A stretch of 32,753 bases of DNA. Origin: Branchiostoma floridae. Taxonomy: Eukaryota; Chordata; Leptocardii; Amphioxiformes; Branchiostomatidae. Location of the stretch: the NCBI RefSeq assembly GCF_000003815.2, contig NC_049990.1:22140880-22173632 (forward strand), read 5' to 3'. A model generated the notes under the pieces. It was given only the letters and a program-made list of their open reading frames with translations, was not told where the DNA came from and ran no database searches. The position numbers and the translations under genes are program-made. Below, one piece after another: positions 9,121-20,033 of this stretch. Each line of letters starts with the position of its first letter. The first letter of the stretch is position 1.

Positions 9121-11674
9121 TTGCAACCATGCACCCATGCAAGTGAAAACTGGAAAAATGAGCAGGTAACATAAGAAAGAAACCACGCAAATAGAATACC
9201 AGAAAATAAAATATCTCAACAGTTCATAAGTGTAGATCTCAGGATAGAGCATGGCTGCTGCTCTAGTTCTTCAAGATGGAGTGTAGTTCTCACAATTTGT
9301 TCCGGTCTTAAGCTGCGAGACTTTGAGACTTAAGAAAATCCATTATTTGTGGCGCGATGGTTAGTAAACCTCTAATTTTCCTTGACAGGCAATACTTACA
9401 AACAACAATTACACACATACACACATACATACATACAGTACATACGATCGTCGCTGTGTGATGAAAAATGCTTCTGCAGAAAGCCGTCAGCTTTCGGAGA
9501 GCCCCATTGGCAATTAGGAACCTACGTGTACATACCACCTGATGCTCCTTATGTGGAGTCACATAGGGAGCCATGGGTGCGGGAACGCGTGAAATCCGAC
9601 CTTATCATGACTTGCCGCTGACTGAACATTGTCTACCGCTCGTCATTACATGTTATTATCAGAACAAGATTAGGGGACCTTCAAAGAGTTTACGTCTTCC
9701 GTTGGTTGAAGTTTTACAATGATGGCGGCACTGATCACAAATGAGAGGCAGCATTTTGTGGCATTACTAGGGTGCATGCAGGTGGGGATGAGAAGACGTC
9801 AGAGGTCCAAAGGAGCTATCTCCATTCTCGTAAGGTCCTTGCGCATACCAACAACAACTTAGCGTCCGGAGATTTGCACCGCCCACATAATGCTCCAGTT
9901 GTTTTGTTTTTTCGTTGACCGGAAAAGTATGATGACATGGAGGGCTGTATGAAAACAACAAGGCATCGGAAGCTGTGGGTCTATCAGACTGTTGCTTTAT
10001 GAAATCTACTTTTCGAACTCAACACACTGATCAAGAATTAATAAGGAAATTGACCCTGAATATTATGCTTAATACTTGCGGCTTGGTTGGGCCACGTTGC
10101 ACGAATAGCCCTGAGATTATATGCAGTATCCCTACTTGCTGGTGACGCTGAGGGCTTAGATTGGCTGGGGCTAATGACCTCCTCCCCTAGCTGGCAGCAA
10201 CTGTAGGGCCGGCCGCTAGGAGCGCGAATTTATTCAGGCTAGGAGCTGTTGTGTTTGGTTGTCATACAGCAGCGCCCCCTATCAGTTTATACGTAATCTG
10301 AAAGCCCATTTATGAACCTGCATATCTGTTCCTACATTTTCAGTGTCACAAAGAAGCGAGAAGAGGTCGAATTCACGTAGTAGAATACGATTCTGGTGTT
10401 GGTTGACATTGTACATATTTCATGTATCTTTTGTTGCGACTTGTACTCCACCCAGTGGGTAGGCAGTACAATAAAGATATTCATTCATTCAATAAAAAGT
10501 TTTTCGGAATTCAGTTTTAAACGCTAGCGCTATTAAAAGCGCCGCCCAAGTAATTTTGGGGTGTATATACCTATGAACATCGCCTGTTTCTACTTAAAAG
10601 ACACTCAAAGTAAGAGACGCGACACCCTAGACTATTCCTTGGGACTAACGCAATGTTTTGAAATAAAAGTAGTCACAAGAGATGGAAAGCAACGTTTCTA
10701 CAATACAAAAAATATACAGATTATTTACCAATGTGTTTCTGCCTCCATTGTCCAGAGTGTCTGTTCATGGTCCTCACCGCTTCGGGCGCCGCCATTTTCC
10801 TTCTTGGAAGCGAAATGAACCGCTTACAAACGACCTCGACTGTTTCATTCAAAGAAGTGGACAAAAAGGAAAATTTTGAGGAATTGCAGAAAGTCTTTAT
10901 TAATAGAAATGATTTTTAGCTTTGTAAACTCGCGTAATATCATGAATTATACTTGTAATGAAAATTCCAAGATTTTGATTTATTTAACATGTCGATGCTT
11001 TCGTGTAAGGTCATTTTGGGTCAAATCCAAAATGGATGCTCCCGTTGCGTAACTGAGATTGGAGATTTTATCATGTACCTGGTGAAAAGTGTAGTTTGTG
11101 AAGACAAACGTCGTTCAACTCGGTTTGCAGTTACAGCTAGCAGAAACGCCAGTCCAGATCCAGGTATTTATTTGTTTGTTTGTTTGTATTTTTGTTTGAA
11201 TTGTTTACCCAGTAAATGTCCTCATGGCATATAGCACACTAGGTCTCGCACTGAACAGTGCAAGTTGCACATCCGGACAGATTCATATGACTTACGCACA
11301 CCAGGAAGGACCAATACTTTTTTCAATAAGTGTGCGTGGCGTGGTGGGCTATTCTACGTACTGGATATAATGCAAGCAATGTTTACTGTTTGAAGATAAA
11401 TGAATTGTGCATTAGGGGTGTTTGCAGTGTTTTAAGGCCTTTTCACCACAGTTGAATAGTCGTGCGCGTAGCTGGTCGCGGTATTTCCAGTGTCTAAAGC
11501 GGATCAAAATAAGCCCTTTCACAGAGATCAGGGCGCATGTGTGGCGACAGAAATAAGTCAAACGTAATGGCCCCGAAAGGAAAACAGCCCTTGTCTCGAC
11601 TATTGTTTCGATTTGCATAACAATTTGAACGTTCAATGTATTGGACGTACATAATGCGTTGTATTTACATATCA
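9121..11674. other. Noncoding stretch with microsatellites and a retroelement-like tail
   Basis: No supported gene. Contents: a CATA/CACA-rich run (about 9408-9440); a sequence ending in GCAGTACAATAAAGATATTC followed by ATTC repeats (about 10466-10492), which looks like the 3' end of a non-LTR retroelement or SINE on the plus strand; and a TTTG run (about 11166-11200). A 62-codon open frame at 10731-10919 with one hydrophobic stretch near its N-terminus is possible but unsupported. Confidence 0.4.
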
Positions 11675-12378
11675 AACAAAATGTGCGTTACTTTTATCAC
11701 TTGAATTTCATAGTAATACCCGTGGTGAGAAGGCAGAAAGCAATTTGAGTGCTAAAAATTACTTCCTTACTTTTCTACAAGGCTCGAAAGCGAATGGAAG
11801 TTCGCCAGGGGTAACCGCTAAGCGAACCCTTCGGTAACCGCAAATCGACCCCATATGATGGATCTTTCAGAATCTTCAACAAAATGTGCGTTACTTTTAT
11901 TACTTGAATTTCAAAGTAATATCCGTAGTGAGAAGGCAGAAAGCAATTCGAGTACTAAAATTACTTCCTTACTTTTCTACAAGGCTCGAAAGCGAATGAA
12001 GGTTGGCCTGGGGTAACCGCTAAGCGAACCCTTCGGTAACCGCAAATCGACCCCATATGATGGATCTTTCAGAATCTTCAACAAAATGTGCGTTACTTTT
12101 ATCACTTGAATTTCATAGTAATACCCGTGGTGAGAAGGCAGAAAGCAATTTGAGTACTAAAAATTACTTCCTTACCTTTTTTACAAGGCTTCAAAGCGAA
12201 TGAAGGTTGGCCTGGTGTAACCGCTAAGCGAACCCTTCGGTAACCGCAAATCGACCCCATATGATGGATCTTTCAGAATCTTCAACAAAATGTGCGTTAC
12301 TTTTATCACTTGAATTTCATAGTAATACCCGTGGTGAGAAGGCAGAAAGCAATTTGAGTACTAAAAATTACTTCCTTT
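11675..12378. repeat. Tandem repeat, 202-204-bp period, about 3.5 units
   Basis: Units start at 11675, 11878, 12080 and 12284, each with AACAAAATGTGCGTTACTTT. The fourth unit is cut after about 95 bp, near AAAATTACTTCCTT. Similarity between units is very high, with only scattered substitutions and single-base indels. Each full unit carries two GGTAACCGC copies 23 bases apart, around TAAGCGAACCCTTC. No open frame runs across the units. The length is close to a nucleosome repeat, as in many satellite-like arrays. Confidence 0.95.
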
Positions 12379-14640
12379 TCTCACTATGCTCTTGCTATTG
12401 ACGAATGCGCGGCTGAATCAACTGCCGAACTCGAGGCCAACTCAGCCTTCTTGTGTTTTCAGAACCTAGTATTTATCCGCGACCCCTGTCTCTAAAAAGG
12501 TTAAAATGGTGCACCGCAGTACTTTCAAAGGCCCTAGTTTTTCTACCGTGCACGAAAGCGAGGTGGAAACTGTGGTGAATGTTAGAGGAATACATCGGTT
12601 TTGATGCTGTATAAGTTGGTTTACGTTGCTTCTTCGGTCGGCTGGAATTTGCGCCTTGATACTGTGACCGGCACTTCCTGTTCGTCGCTTGCAGTTCCAT
12701 GACCCCCGCTGGGGTCAAATCAAAGTGGATTTTGTAGAAAAACAAGCAGGCAAATGCATTCTCATTTTCAGATATTTTGTAGATTGAACCCTGGACGTCA
12801 ACATACTAAATTCTTGTGAATTGTTTAGCACCCTATTATAGGTATTAAGTTGTCGAACGATCTTTTCTTGGGGTCCTTAACTATGTAATTCCCCAAAGGC
12901 AAAAAACTGTGTTCTGAGACCTTATGAGACCTTAAACCACAGCGTGAATTCCCTAGGGATGGGCAACATTGAATTCGACTGATATGTTAGGAATCGACGT
13001 CGGCTGACTTGAGCCGTCACATTTTTGTTACCACCATACCCGCCGTTACCATGGCAACGGCCGCCAAGTCCGCTCCCTATGTTTAAGTATAGGACTTAGT
13101 GTGGTCCAAACCCGCTCACGCCCGCCCCCTTTTCCGCCCGAAAAAGACTTAAACCCCCAACCCCTACCCCATTCACTCATTTTGTAGAATATGATCCGAC
13201 AAGCTCCTTGTAGATGAAAAGGTCAAGCAGAATATTACATTTGTTGAGATAATGAGACCAATTAGCGGCCCTCAGATAGTTATTGTACGGCGGCAACACC
13301 TGTGCTCGGCACCGAAGAGCAAAGTTGGCCATATCTCAAGAACCATTTGGATTTCTGTTTTAAAACTTGGTACGGTTTATATCTTGCTTTATTTTAATGT
13401 ATGAGTGATAAGACATCCAAGGTCAAGTTGGCTAAACGACGTGGCTACAGAGAGAAGCGCCACCTACCTATTACATCTTGTACTTCATGTATGTCTTTTG
13501 ACTATCGACAAAACATACATTTGACGAAACCCGCACACACGAGAAGAACCTTACGTAAGAAGAGTGTGGAAAAGTTTTGAAAAAATGAATTTATGGCCTG
13601 TCTTTACTCTTACGAGCTACGTACAGGCCATGTAGAAAAATCAGAATTACTGTAATATGATAATATGGTTATCCTTCTTCATCTTCAGTGACAAATGTAT
13701 ACTAGTATGCATAGGTTCAACTTCTTCTCGTTCCTTAACACAGATGCATAGTACATGTACGGAATAGATTCAAGACTCCATTCTAATTGGTTGACTCTAA
13801 TGAGCACTAGACAATATCTTCCCTGCTAGTTTCGTAATCTCTGAATATTTATAGCCTACGGTTTTGTTTTCTTAGATTGTCAATGAATCTGTATCGGGAA
13901 GGCATTACCTGGCATTAACCAGCCGACGCCGTTCTGGCTTCCCTGGCCCGTATCTAAGGCAAACATCTATGGAATCCTAACTCAGCAATCCCTCAACATG
14001 TCCTACGGAACACTGTAGATACAGCGTTAGCATGTAGAGTAGGACGCTGTGATCTGAATCGAGCTATACTGATACATAGGGAAAGACTTAATCTTCTAAT
14101 AATCAAATGTCATTGTCTGTATGAAATGCAACGTCAATCGTAACCTTACGTGATTGACGCGGACGTGACATTTTGATATGATATATTGGGGAGATGTTTT
14201 GATATCATATAAACCGTTGTAGGCGGTGAAGGGTTGACAGGTGATAGATATCACTTACATACTGAGGCACCTTATTTACGATGGTTTTCATTTCAAATGC
14301 CTCTACTGTAAATGGGACAATGTTAGCAGGGATAAATATCGCAGTAGGGAACAAAAACAGTGTTCTCAGTGGTCTAAGTTCGCGGTTGAAACAAAGTGCA
14401 GACGAGCGAAAATTCTGGCGGTGGTTTTAAGTTCACGATGATCTCATCATAAAATCGCCGTGAACATTTAAAATCCATGGTGCGTACGAGAGAATGATAT
14501 ACAGTTATTTGACAAGACATTGTTTTCTGGTCAAATAGGGATGAGTGATTTTACTATCACGTTATATTTGACGACATCATCTTTCGGTCGTTTAAAAACG
14601 TTTTCGACCTTCCTGTAAATCGTACAAAAGAAGCTGCAAA
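12379..14640. other. Noncoding stretch with one X-box-like motif
   Basis: No supported gene. A sequence at about 12951-12966 (CCTAGGGATGGGCAAC) resembles a hAT-like terminus but has no partner. A 9-bp inverted repeat (ATGGCCTGT and ACAGGCCAT) lies around 13591-13631. The remainder is unremarkable AT-rich DNA. Confidence 0.4.
13045..13058. promoter_or_regulatory. Candidate RFX-type X-box
   Basis: GTTACCATGGCAAC fits the RFX consensus GTNRCC, 0-3 spacer bases, RGYAAC exactly and is nearly palindromic. RFX factors act on ciliary genes in animals. No adjacent gene start is visible, so function is unproven and a chance match is possible in 33 kb. Confidence 0.3.
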
Positions 14641-14650
14641 ATAGCAAAAT

Positions 14651-14940
14651 GTATGCCATAAATTGCAAAAGAATATCGAAGTTCAAAAACGACTACTAAA
14701 TTCAAAGTTTGTCCAAACGTTAAAGAAGAACATGTGAAAGAACAAAAATAAAGAATCTATTGTTTGGTATGGCATTTTATATCTGTTCAGTCATTTATTT
14801 TTTCAATCTTCACTTGGATCGCAGAATGAAGGCAAATTTTCCTTTTTTTATTCGCTCGCTCGAATCAGTTTTGGGGTTCCCAGAGGATGTCATCCATGTA
14901 TTCAAATCAGCATGGTCTTCTCCTAGAAACTAAACCGACA
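14651..14940. repeat. Dispersed repeat, related to 28291-28515
   Basis: Colinear short matches with the region at 28291-28515 in the same orientation: ATGTATGCCA, then AAGAAGAACATGTGAAAGAA against AAGAAGATGTGAAGGAACGA, then AGAATCTATTGTTTGGTAT against AGAATCTGTTGTTTGGTAT, then GATGTCATCCATGTA against TATGTCATCCACATA. The family is diverged and its class is unknown. Confidence 0.55.
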
Positions 14941-15904
14941 TTGAATTCTTGTTACACGTACCATGTGTCCAAGGTCAAACGATTAGCAGTCCTCAAAGAC
15001 AGCTGACACACGGCTTTAATCTGAATTAAAACTCGTAGCGTTGATCCCAGATGATTCCAGATTGATCCGAGATTGCCACACTAGATAATCACTTTGCACG
15101 CTCTGATTTGTTTTGTCCATTTCGATTTTACGACCGCAGAAACTCGATGTTATTTACAGCGATATGTCAAATACTATCTTCTATACAACCTCCAAATGTA
15201 AAGATACGAGTCACGCTCCATACGTTTCCTTTTCATGGCTGCAGCAGCGGAACATTAGAGATAGAGGTATGGGCATGGGTGTTATATTCTAAGGCTACCA
15301 AGTCAGGTTAAGGAGTTGATTTAACCGCAACATTTTGATGTGCTATCTGGAAAGAGCTATGTATAACAGAAGTAGCTACGGCATTCGTAGCTTTTGGCTC
15401 AAGGCACAACAGAAAACTGAATCCATCCCTGGCGCTTTATCGCAAGGCTAAATACATGTATATATTACTTCATTGTCATTTCCCTCAGATGACCCCAGAC
15501 CTCCAATGGAAAGATCTCCATCCTTCAATGGTAGTGATAAACAATGTTCAGACGCTGCAACCACACATACTGCAAAGAAGACTTAAGAAATTTACACTTA
15601 GATCTAGAGACAACGAAGGTCCTATCTTCAAGGTGACAACATCATCCAGTATATGCGGTGTGTTTTGATCAGAAATCAACGAAAGATCCAGACAGGGGCC
15701 TTCAGGGCCATCTATAAAAGCATCGCTTTTGAAAAGAAATCAAGCGTTTTATAAGATTGATCTATGTTCAAGGGGTCGGGTACGGAGGCGTTTCGCTTTT
15801 TTAGGCGAAATCGAATACTCCAGAGATATTCTAGGGTGAAACGAGCACAGGAATATGCTGTTGTAGTAGACAGTTCAAGTATTTGATAAACAAGACTGGA
15901 AGTT
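14941..15904. other. Noncoding stretch, no gene recognised
   Basis: Only short open frames, none with a recognisable domain. A small hairpin (TTTCGC and GCGAAA around a T-rich loop, about 15789-15809) is the only local structure seen. Confidence 0.4.
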
Positions 15905-16018
15905 TTGCAGCAGTACCAAGGTCACGCACAAGGGGTCCTAAAATGGACCGTGACATTTGTCTTCCCCACCCTATCCACATACGAAATATCATTACGATCA
16001 TTGTAAGAAAAAAAACTC
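15905..16018 (+). repeat. Dispersed repeat family P, copy 1 (fragment)
   Basis: Shares TTGCAGCAGTACCAAGGTCA, then GACATTTGTCTTCC and CGAAATATCATTACGATCAT, with copies at 24618-24808 and 27711-27907. All are in the same orientation. This copy lacks the terminal GGAGGT-type hairpin and appears truncated at its 3' end. Confidence 0.65.
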
Positions 16019-16827
16019 CAAATAGTACGAAAGACGAGCAAATGTCTTAGGAACATTTTATGTGATACATTGTTAAACCAATGTAAACATTGAAATAGAA
16101 TTCAAGATGTTTATACGTAAGAACACTTTGACACATTACGTAATGCATTATCACACAAACTTCCTACTTTCTGACGAAATACAAAGCCATAGTATACGCG
16201 ATTAACGTTGTATGTAGATGGAAATTATCATAACAGAAAGTTTCTTTTACTCGAAAATAGGCAAGAAGTATTGAAAACATTACTACTAACTTGAAGTTGG
16301 TCGTCTGATGCACGTAGTTCTTCTGCACTTCCCTAACATAAAAGTCAATCGCTATCTGTTTGGCGGATCTAAAATTAACTTCAAAAGGGAAAACAGATCA
16401 ATATACGTTTAGCCAATCTTGACGCTACGATTCATCACGCTCTTTTGTGCCCATGTAATCTATTAGGCAACCTTACGCTCAGATACTTTCACAATTTCAA
16501 CGTTTGGTTCTTACCCAAGACGGGTATTACACTGAGCTTAGAAAGGCCAAAGCAAGTCTTCACGGCTATTACAGGTCTTTGATAGCATTGCATCCCATTC
16601 TAAGCGTTCTAGTTACAATTTGATTGGAATAAATAAGCTGTGAGTCTTTTACTATGTTGTGTATAGGAAAATCGGCAATTCACAATGAAGAGAAGATATG
16701 TATCACATCTTCAGTTTTCTCAATTGTCTTCTTGATTATAGATACCTCTTGAAGGAATTGGTTTTTTGAAATACTGTTTAGATTCTGGAGATTCTGACAT
16801 GTCATGGGTCCTGACGGAGTCCGGGAT
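16019..16827. other. Noncoding stretch, no gene recognised
   Basis: AT-rich sequence between a dispersed-repeat fragment and a MITE. Nothing with coding character or notable structure was seen. Confidence 0.4.
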
Positions 16828-17074
16828 AGGTGGTATCTCACTGCAATTGGAGCACCGGTGCGGCACTGCGGGGTTCGAAAGCTTCTCAACCAAATTCAGG
16901 GATAAAGAACTAGTTTTCTTACGTTTTGTGTATTTTGTTGTCTTCTGAGTCATACTTTTACGTATTAAGCAATATCTAAATTTAAAAAAAAACGGTGAAA
17001 ATAACACAACAGTGCCGCAGTGAACGAACCCCGCAGTGTCACACCAGTGCCCCAAGCGCAGTGAGATACCATTT
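16828..17074. mobile_element. MITE copy 3 (TTA-type family), inverted orientation
   Basis: The left terminus AGGTGGTATCTCACTGCAAT leads into GCACCGGTGCGGCACTGCGG. The right side carries GTGCCGCAGTGAACGAACCC and ends GCGCAGTGAGATACCATTT. The central sequence (TTTGTTGTCTTCTGAGTCAT) is the reverse complement of that in copies 1, 2 and 4, so this copy is inverted. The right side is followed by TTA (17075-17077). The left flank is GAT, so the target duplication is not intact. Length 247 bp. Confidence 0.85.
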
Positions 17075-17508
17075 TTAAGTAAAGCATTGGCCCTAACACT
17101 CTGATCCCACCATAGCACTGTGTTCATTAGATTGGTAGGAAAATTGACGAAGCTATTGTAGCGGGGATGTCAACTGCACCTCCGTAATGGTAACGGACTG
17201 GACGGGAACTGTACTGAATATGCCGTAAGATTGGATTGAGATGTATCACTTATGAGTTCCCAGCGACCGGGTTTATATTGGAGGAGCTGTAGTTGGCCGG
17301 AGGGAGATGAATTCACCGGCGCCTCTTGGGGAAATTTATGTTGTATTTATGCCGAAGCATTTGGTGATATGAGGTAAGGTCGCCCACGGGTCGCTGGGAT
17401 GGCAATTTGTATTCTCGTCGTGGGAGCGGCTGCCCTTTTCTGAATAAAGTTGATTTAGACAGCAGCTGCAGTTGGGGTGGATTTTCCATCTCCGTCTACA
17501 CTTGCTAA
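17075..17508. other. Single-copy-looking spacer between two MITEs
   Basis: A 434-bp segment, visibly richer in G+C than its surroundings, flanked on both sides by copies of the same MITE in opposite orientation. It has a 10-bp inverted repeat, CCCAGCGACC near 17259 and GGTCGCTGGG near 17389, and an E-box-like CAGCAGCTGCAG near 17460. No open frame of interest. Regulatory function or an older insertion are both possible. Confidence 0.35.
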
Positions 17509-17753
17509 AGGTGATATCTCACTGCACTTCGGGCATAGGTGTGGCATTGAGGGGTTCGTTCACTGCGGGACTGCTGTGTTATTTTCGACTATTTTCATAA
17601 TTTAGGCATTGCGAAATACGTTAAAGTATGACTTAGAAGACAACAAAATACACAAAACGTAAAAAAAATTGTTCTTTATCTCTAAAATTCTTTGAGTATC
17701 TTTCGAACCCCGCAGTACCGCACTGGTGTCCCATGTGCAGTGAGATATCGCCT
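17509..17753. mobile_element. MITE copy 4 (TTA-type family), 245 bp
   Basis: The left terminus AGGTGATATCTCACTGCACT and the complement of the right terminus, AGGCGATATCTCACTGCACA, match at 18 of 20 positions. The centre holds the family markers (TTAGGCATTGCGAAATACGT, AGAAGACAACAAAATACAC) in the same orientation as copies 1 and 2. Flanks are TAA on the left and TCA on the right, consistent with a decayed 3-bp target duplication. Confidence 0.85.
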
Positions 17754-18765
17754 TCAGGGTGGCATAGCTATCAGTTGAAACAGTTACATGAGCTTGGGCT
17801 GCGAAGTTGTTGTCAAGAAAAAAAGACGGTAACATATGCTGTATACGGAGCTAGTTGTTGTGCAATGGCTCGTAAGATATATTTTCATCTAAATAATATT
17901 CTTAAAAGCCACACAGCTGCTGATGTAGTAAAATATATCAGATTCATCGTCATTGGAGGTATTATATTGCCTTTGGGAGCATTTGATAATATCCATTCTA
18001 CAGGACGGATGCAGCCAATATTCAGAACATCTTATTGTTGAATTCCGTAAGCTGACAGCTATAACGTATTGGCATGGTTATCTATTACGATTTTAGTATT
18101 CGGAAGCGAGTAATGATAAATCTTACTTTAGCATTCAATGCAAACTTCCAATACATCTTGCAAATGATATATAGCAGTTGACTGTTGATGTGATACGCCT
18201 GAACGAACACCTATTTCCCTTGGATATTGATATGTGGATACTGTACCAACGTGTAAGGCATTCCCCATCCTCATATCTTTTTCTATTTTCTTCAAGACCT
18301 TCAGACTAGAGTCTTAGCTTCCAAGAGAAGAGAAGCTGCTGCGATCGAACATGGACGCCAACCTTATTCCGCACGCGTCACCTGAACTGTATTTTCAGCT
18401 TGACTACCCGACAAAGGGTCCTTGAAATGAGCCAATGGGCAATGAGATGTGATAATGGACCAGGATCAACAGGTAAAAAGCCAGAAGGACATGCGTCGAT
18501 TGGTCTTTGGCCAGTGACAGTTAATCAAACTAAAAATACACACACCTAGGTCATGTTCCCAAGTCCCAACACTAACGACTGGCCCAGGTTATTAGTAGGG
18601 GTTATTGCGTAGAGAAACAGGTCGTTGATTAAGTCAAGGACCTATAACAAAGAGATTTCCATCACTCAAACCCTGTCCTGAATATGTGCATTGCCAAGTA
18701 AGGATAACCTCATTGGGTTATCAACGTCCTCTATCAGATGTTGGCACCTTGGTATGTGACCACAT
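17754..18765. other. Noncoding stretch, no gene recognised
   Basis: No supported gene, RNA or repeat was found in this interval between two MITEs of different families. Confidence 0.4.
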
Positions 18766-18942
18766 AGGTCGTGCGATCGTCGTACGATCGGTAACTTCGG
18801 GCATTTTAGGGGACAAAATTGTAAGTCCCTTGCAATGTTCAACAGTCTTGGTACAAAAAATTCTGTTTGGGATTTATGTCGGTGGTTGAAACTGTCACGG
18901 TCTGCTTGAAAATTCCATGGCATGAAAATCGCACGTCGATCT
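18766..18942. mobile_element. Small MITE, 177 bp, AGGTCGTGCGAT termini (copy B)
   Basis: Runs from AGGTCGTGCGATCGTC (18766) to GAAAATCGCACGTCGATCT (ends 18942). Reverse-complemented, it aligns end to end with 8951-9120, including TTTTCAAGCAGACCGTGACA, TTGTACCAAGACTGTTGAAC and CCTAAAATGCCCGAAGTTAC. A CGATCGTCGTACGATCG palindromic stretch sits next to its left end. GCGGTCACA lies just outside the aligned end in both copies, so the true element may be slightly longer. Confidence 0.8.
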
Positions 18943-19211
18943 CATGGCCTTTGTGACCGCGCTCTAAATATGCATCGTTAAAGCTGTATGGAGACAACTT
19001 AGGCGTTATCACACACTGCACTACCTTAAATACAGATCTCACCCTTGTGCGTGGCATCTTTCTCATTGGCTGGAGATGGCTCGATAGTAAGGTGCACGAT
19101 CGCGATAGGACCTTAGGCACTGCGAGTACTTTTTTTTTACTCAAGTTGCAAAAAGTCGCCCAGAAGCTATCATCTAATCTTTTCCATGATCTATATTTTC
19201 GGGTGAGCAAA
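18943..19211. other. Noncoding stretch
   Basis: No supported gene. A GGTGCACGATCGCGATAGGA sequence near 19090 faintly recalls the neighbouring MITE terminus, but the match is too weak to call. Confidence 0.35.
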
Positions 19212-19288
19212 GAAACTTTATAATAAAGTTTTTATGGTAAAGCTTCTATTAAAAAAACATAACCATAAAAACTTTGTTATAAAGTTTC
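19212..19288. repeat. Strong hairpin, 27-bp arms
   Basis: GAAACTTTATAATAAAGTTT continuing to 19238 pairs with 19262-19288 over 27 bp with a single mismatch, around a 23-base A-rich loop. The arms are pure AT-rich sequence with internal near-palindromes (ACTTTATAATAAAGT), so a cruciform or a very small foldback element is plausible. No conserved ncRNA features are recognised. Confidence 0.85.
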
Positions 19289-20030
19289 CAACAGGAAAGG
19301 AAGCATTTTGTGTCGTTGCCAATGGTATCATCTGTAGATTTATTGAACCCGACAACTTGGATGTCCTGGATATTGAAGAGGACTGTTTGTCATTGCCACG
19401 AACATGACAGACGCGGACAAAACGTTATGAGTTAATAAATGGACTATCCTACGATTAAGCACATTTCCTTGCCATAGGGGAACGTCCTGGTAAAAGATTT
19501 GATAAACCGTCATGATAAATCTTGGCGTCTACTGACTGTCGCTTCTGGTGACGTTTGTTGCAAGATGTCTTGAGTAGATCCTTGCACTATCTTGACACAT
19601 CATAAAACGTCCTCAATGATGGGCGCGACGCAGCCTACAAAACGATCTCCCAGGCAGATACTGTATACTTGTCTTCACGGTTCGTCTATAGCAGACACGA
19701 ACCTTTACGAGCGTCTACATGAATTTGTGTCGTTAAGGTCCCAATTCCACTACAGTGCGATCTTGCTACGCCCTAAAGCTACATCGGATTGTGTAATTTT
19801 TGTCACAATTGGAATATCGTGCAAAATGTGAAAATATAACTCAAAAGACACCTCACCTCACCAGTCACAAGGACAACTAGAAAGGTAACATTTGCAAGCA
19901 AATACAGAATGTTTACCTTCACATGGTCTAGCCTAACATTTCTACATGGAAATTGGGGAGAGAGCCATGGAAAAAATTGGTTTCCTTCAACGATATGTAT
20001 TCAAATGTTTTAAAAAAGCTTTGAAATCCA
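19289..20030. other. Noncoding stretch, no gene recognised
   Basis: Only short, unremarkable open frames. No repeat structure was noticed before the transposon at 20034. Confidence 0.4.
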
Positions 20031-20033
20031 TTA

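Noticed and set aside
11675-12378. CRISPR-like array
   Set aside because: Units are about 203 bp and nearly identical throughout, with no short-repeat and variable-spacer pattern, and the genome is eukaryotic.
12951-12966. hAT-like terminus (CCTAGGGATGGGCAAC)
   Set aside because: No clear inverted partner nearby; the CCCCTACCCC near 13163 does not align well.
18943-19120. Third copy of the AGGTCGTGCGAT MITE near GGTGCACGATCGCGATAGGA
   Set aside because: Only a short, imperfect terminal resemblance and no matching interior.
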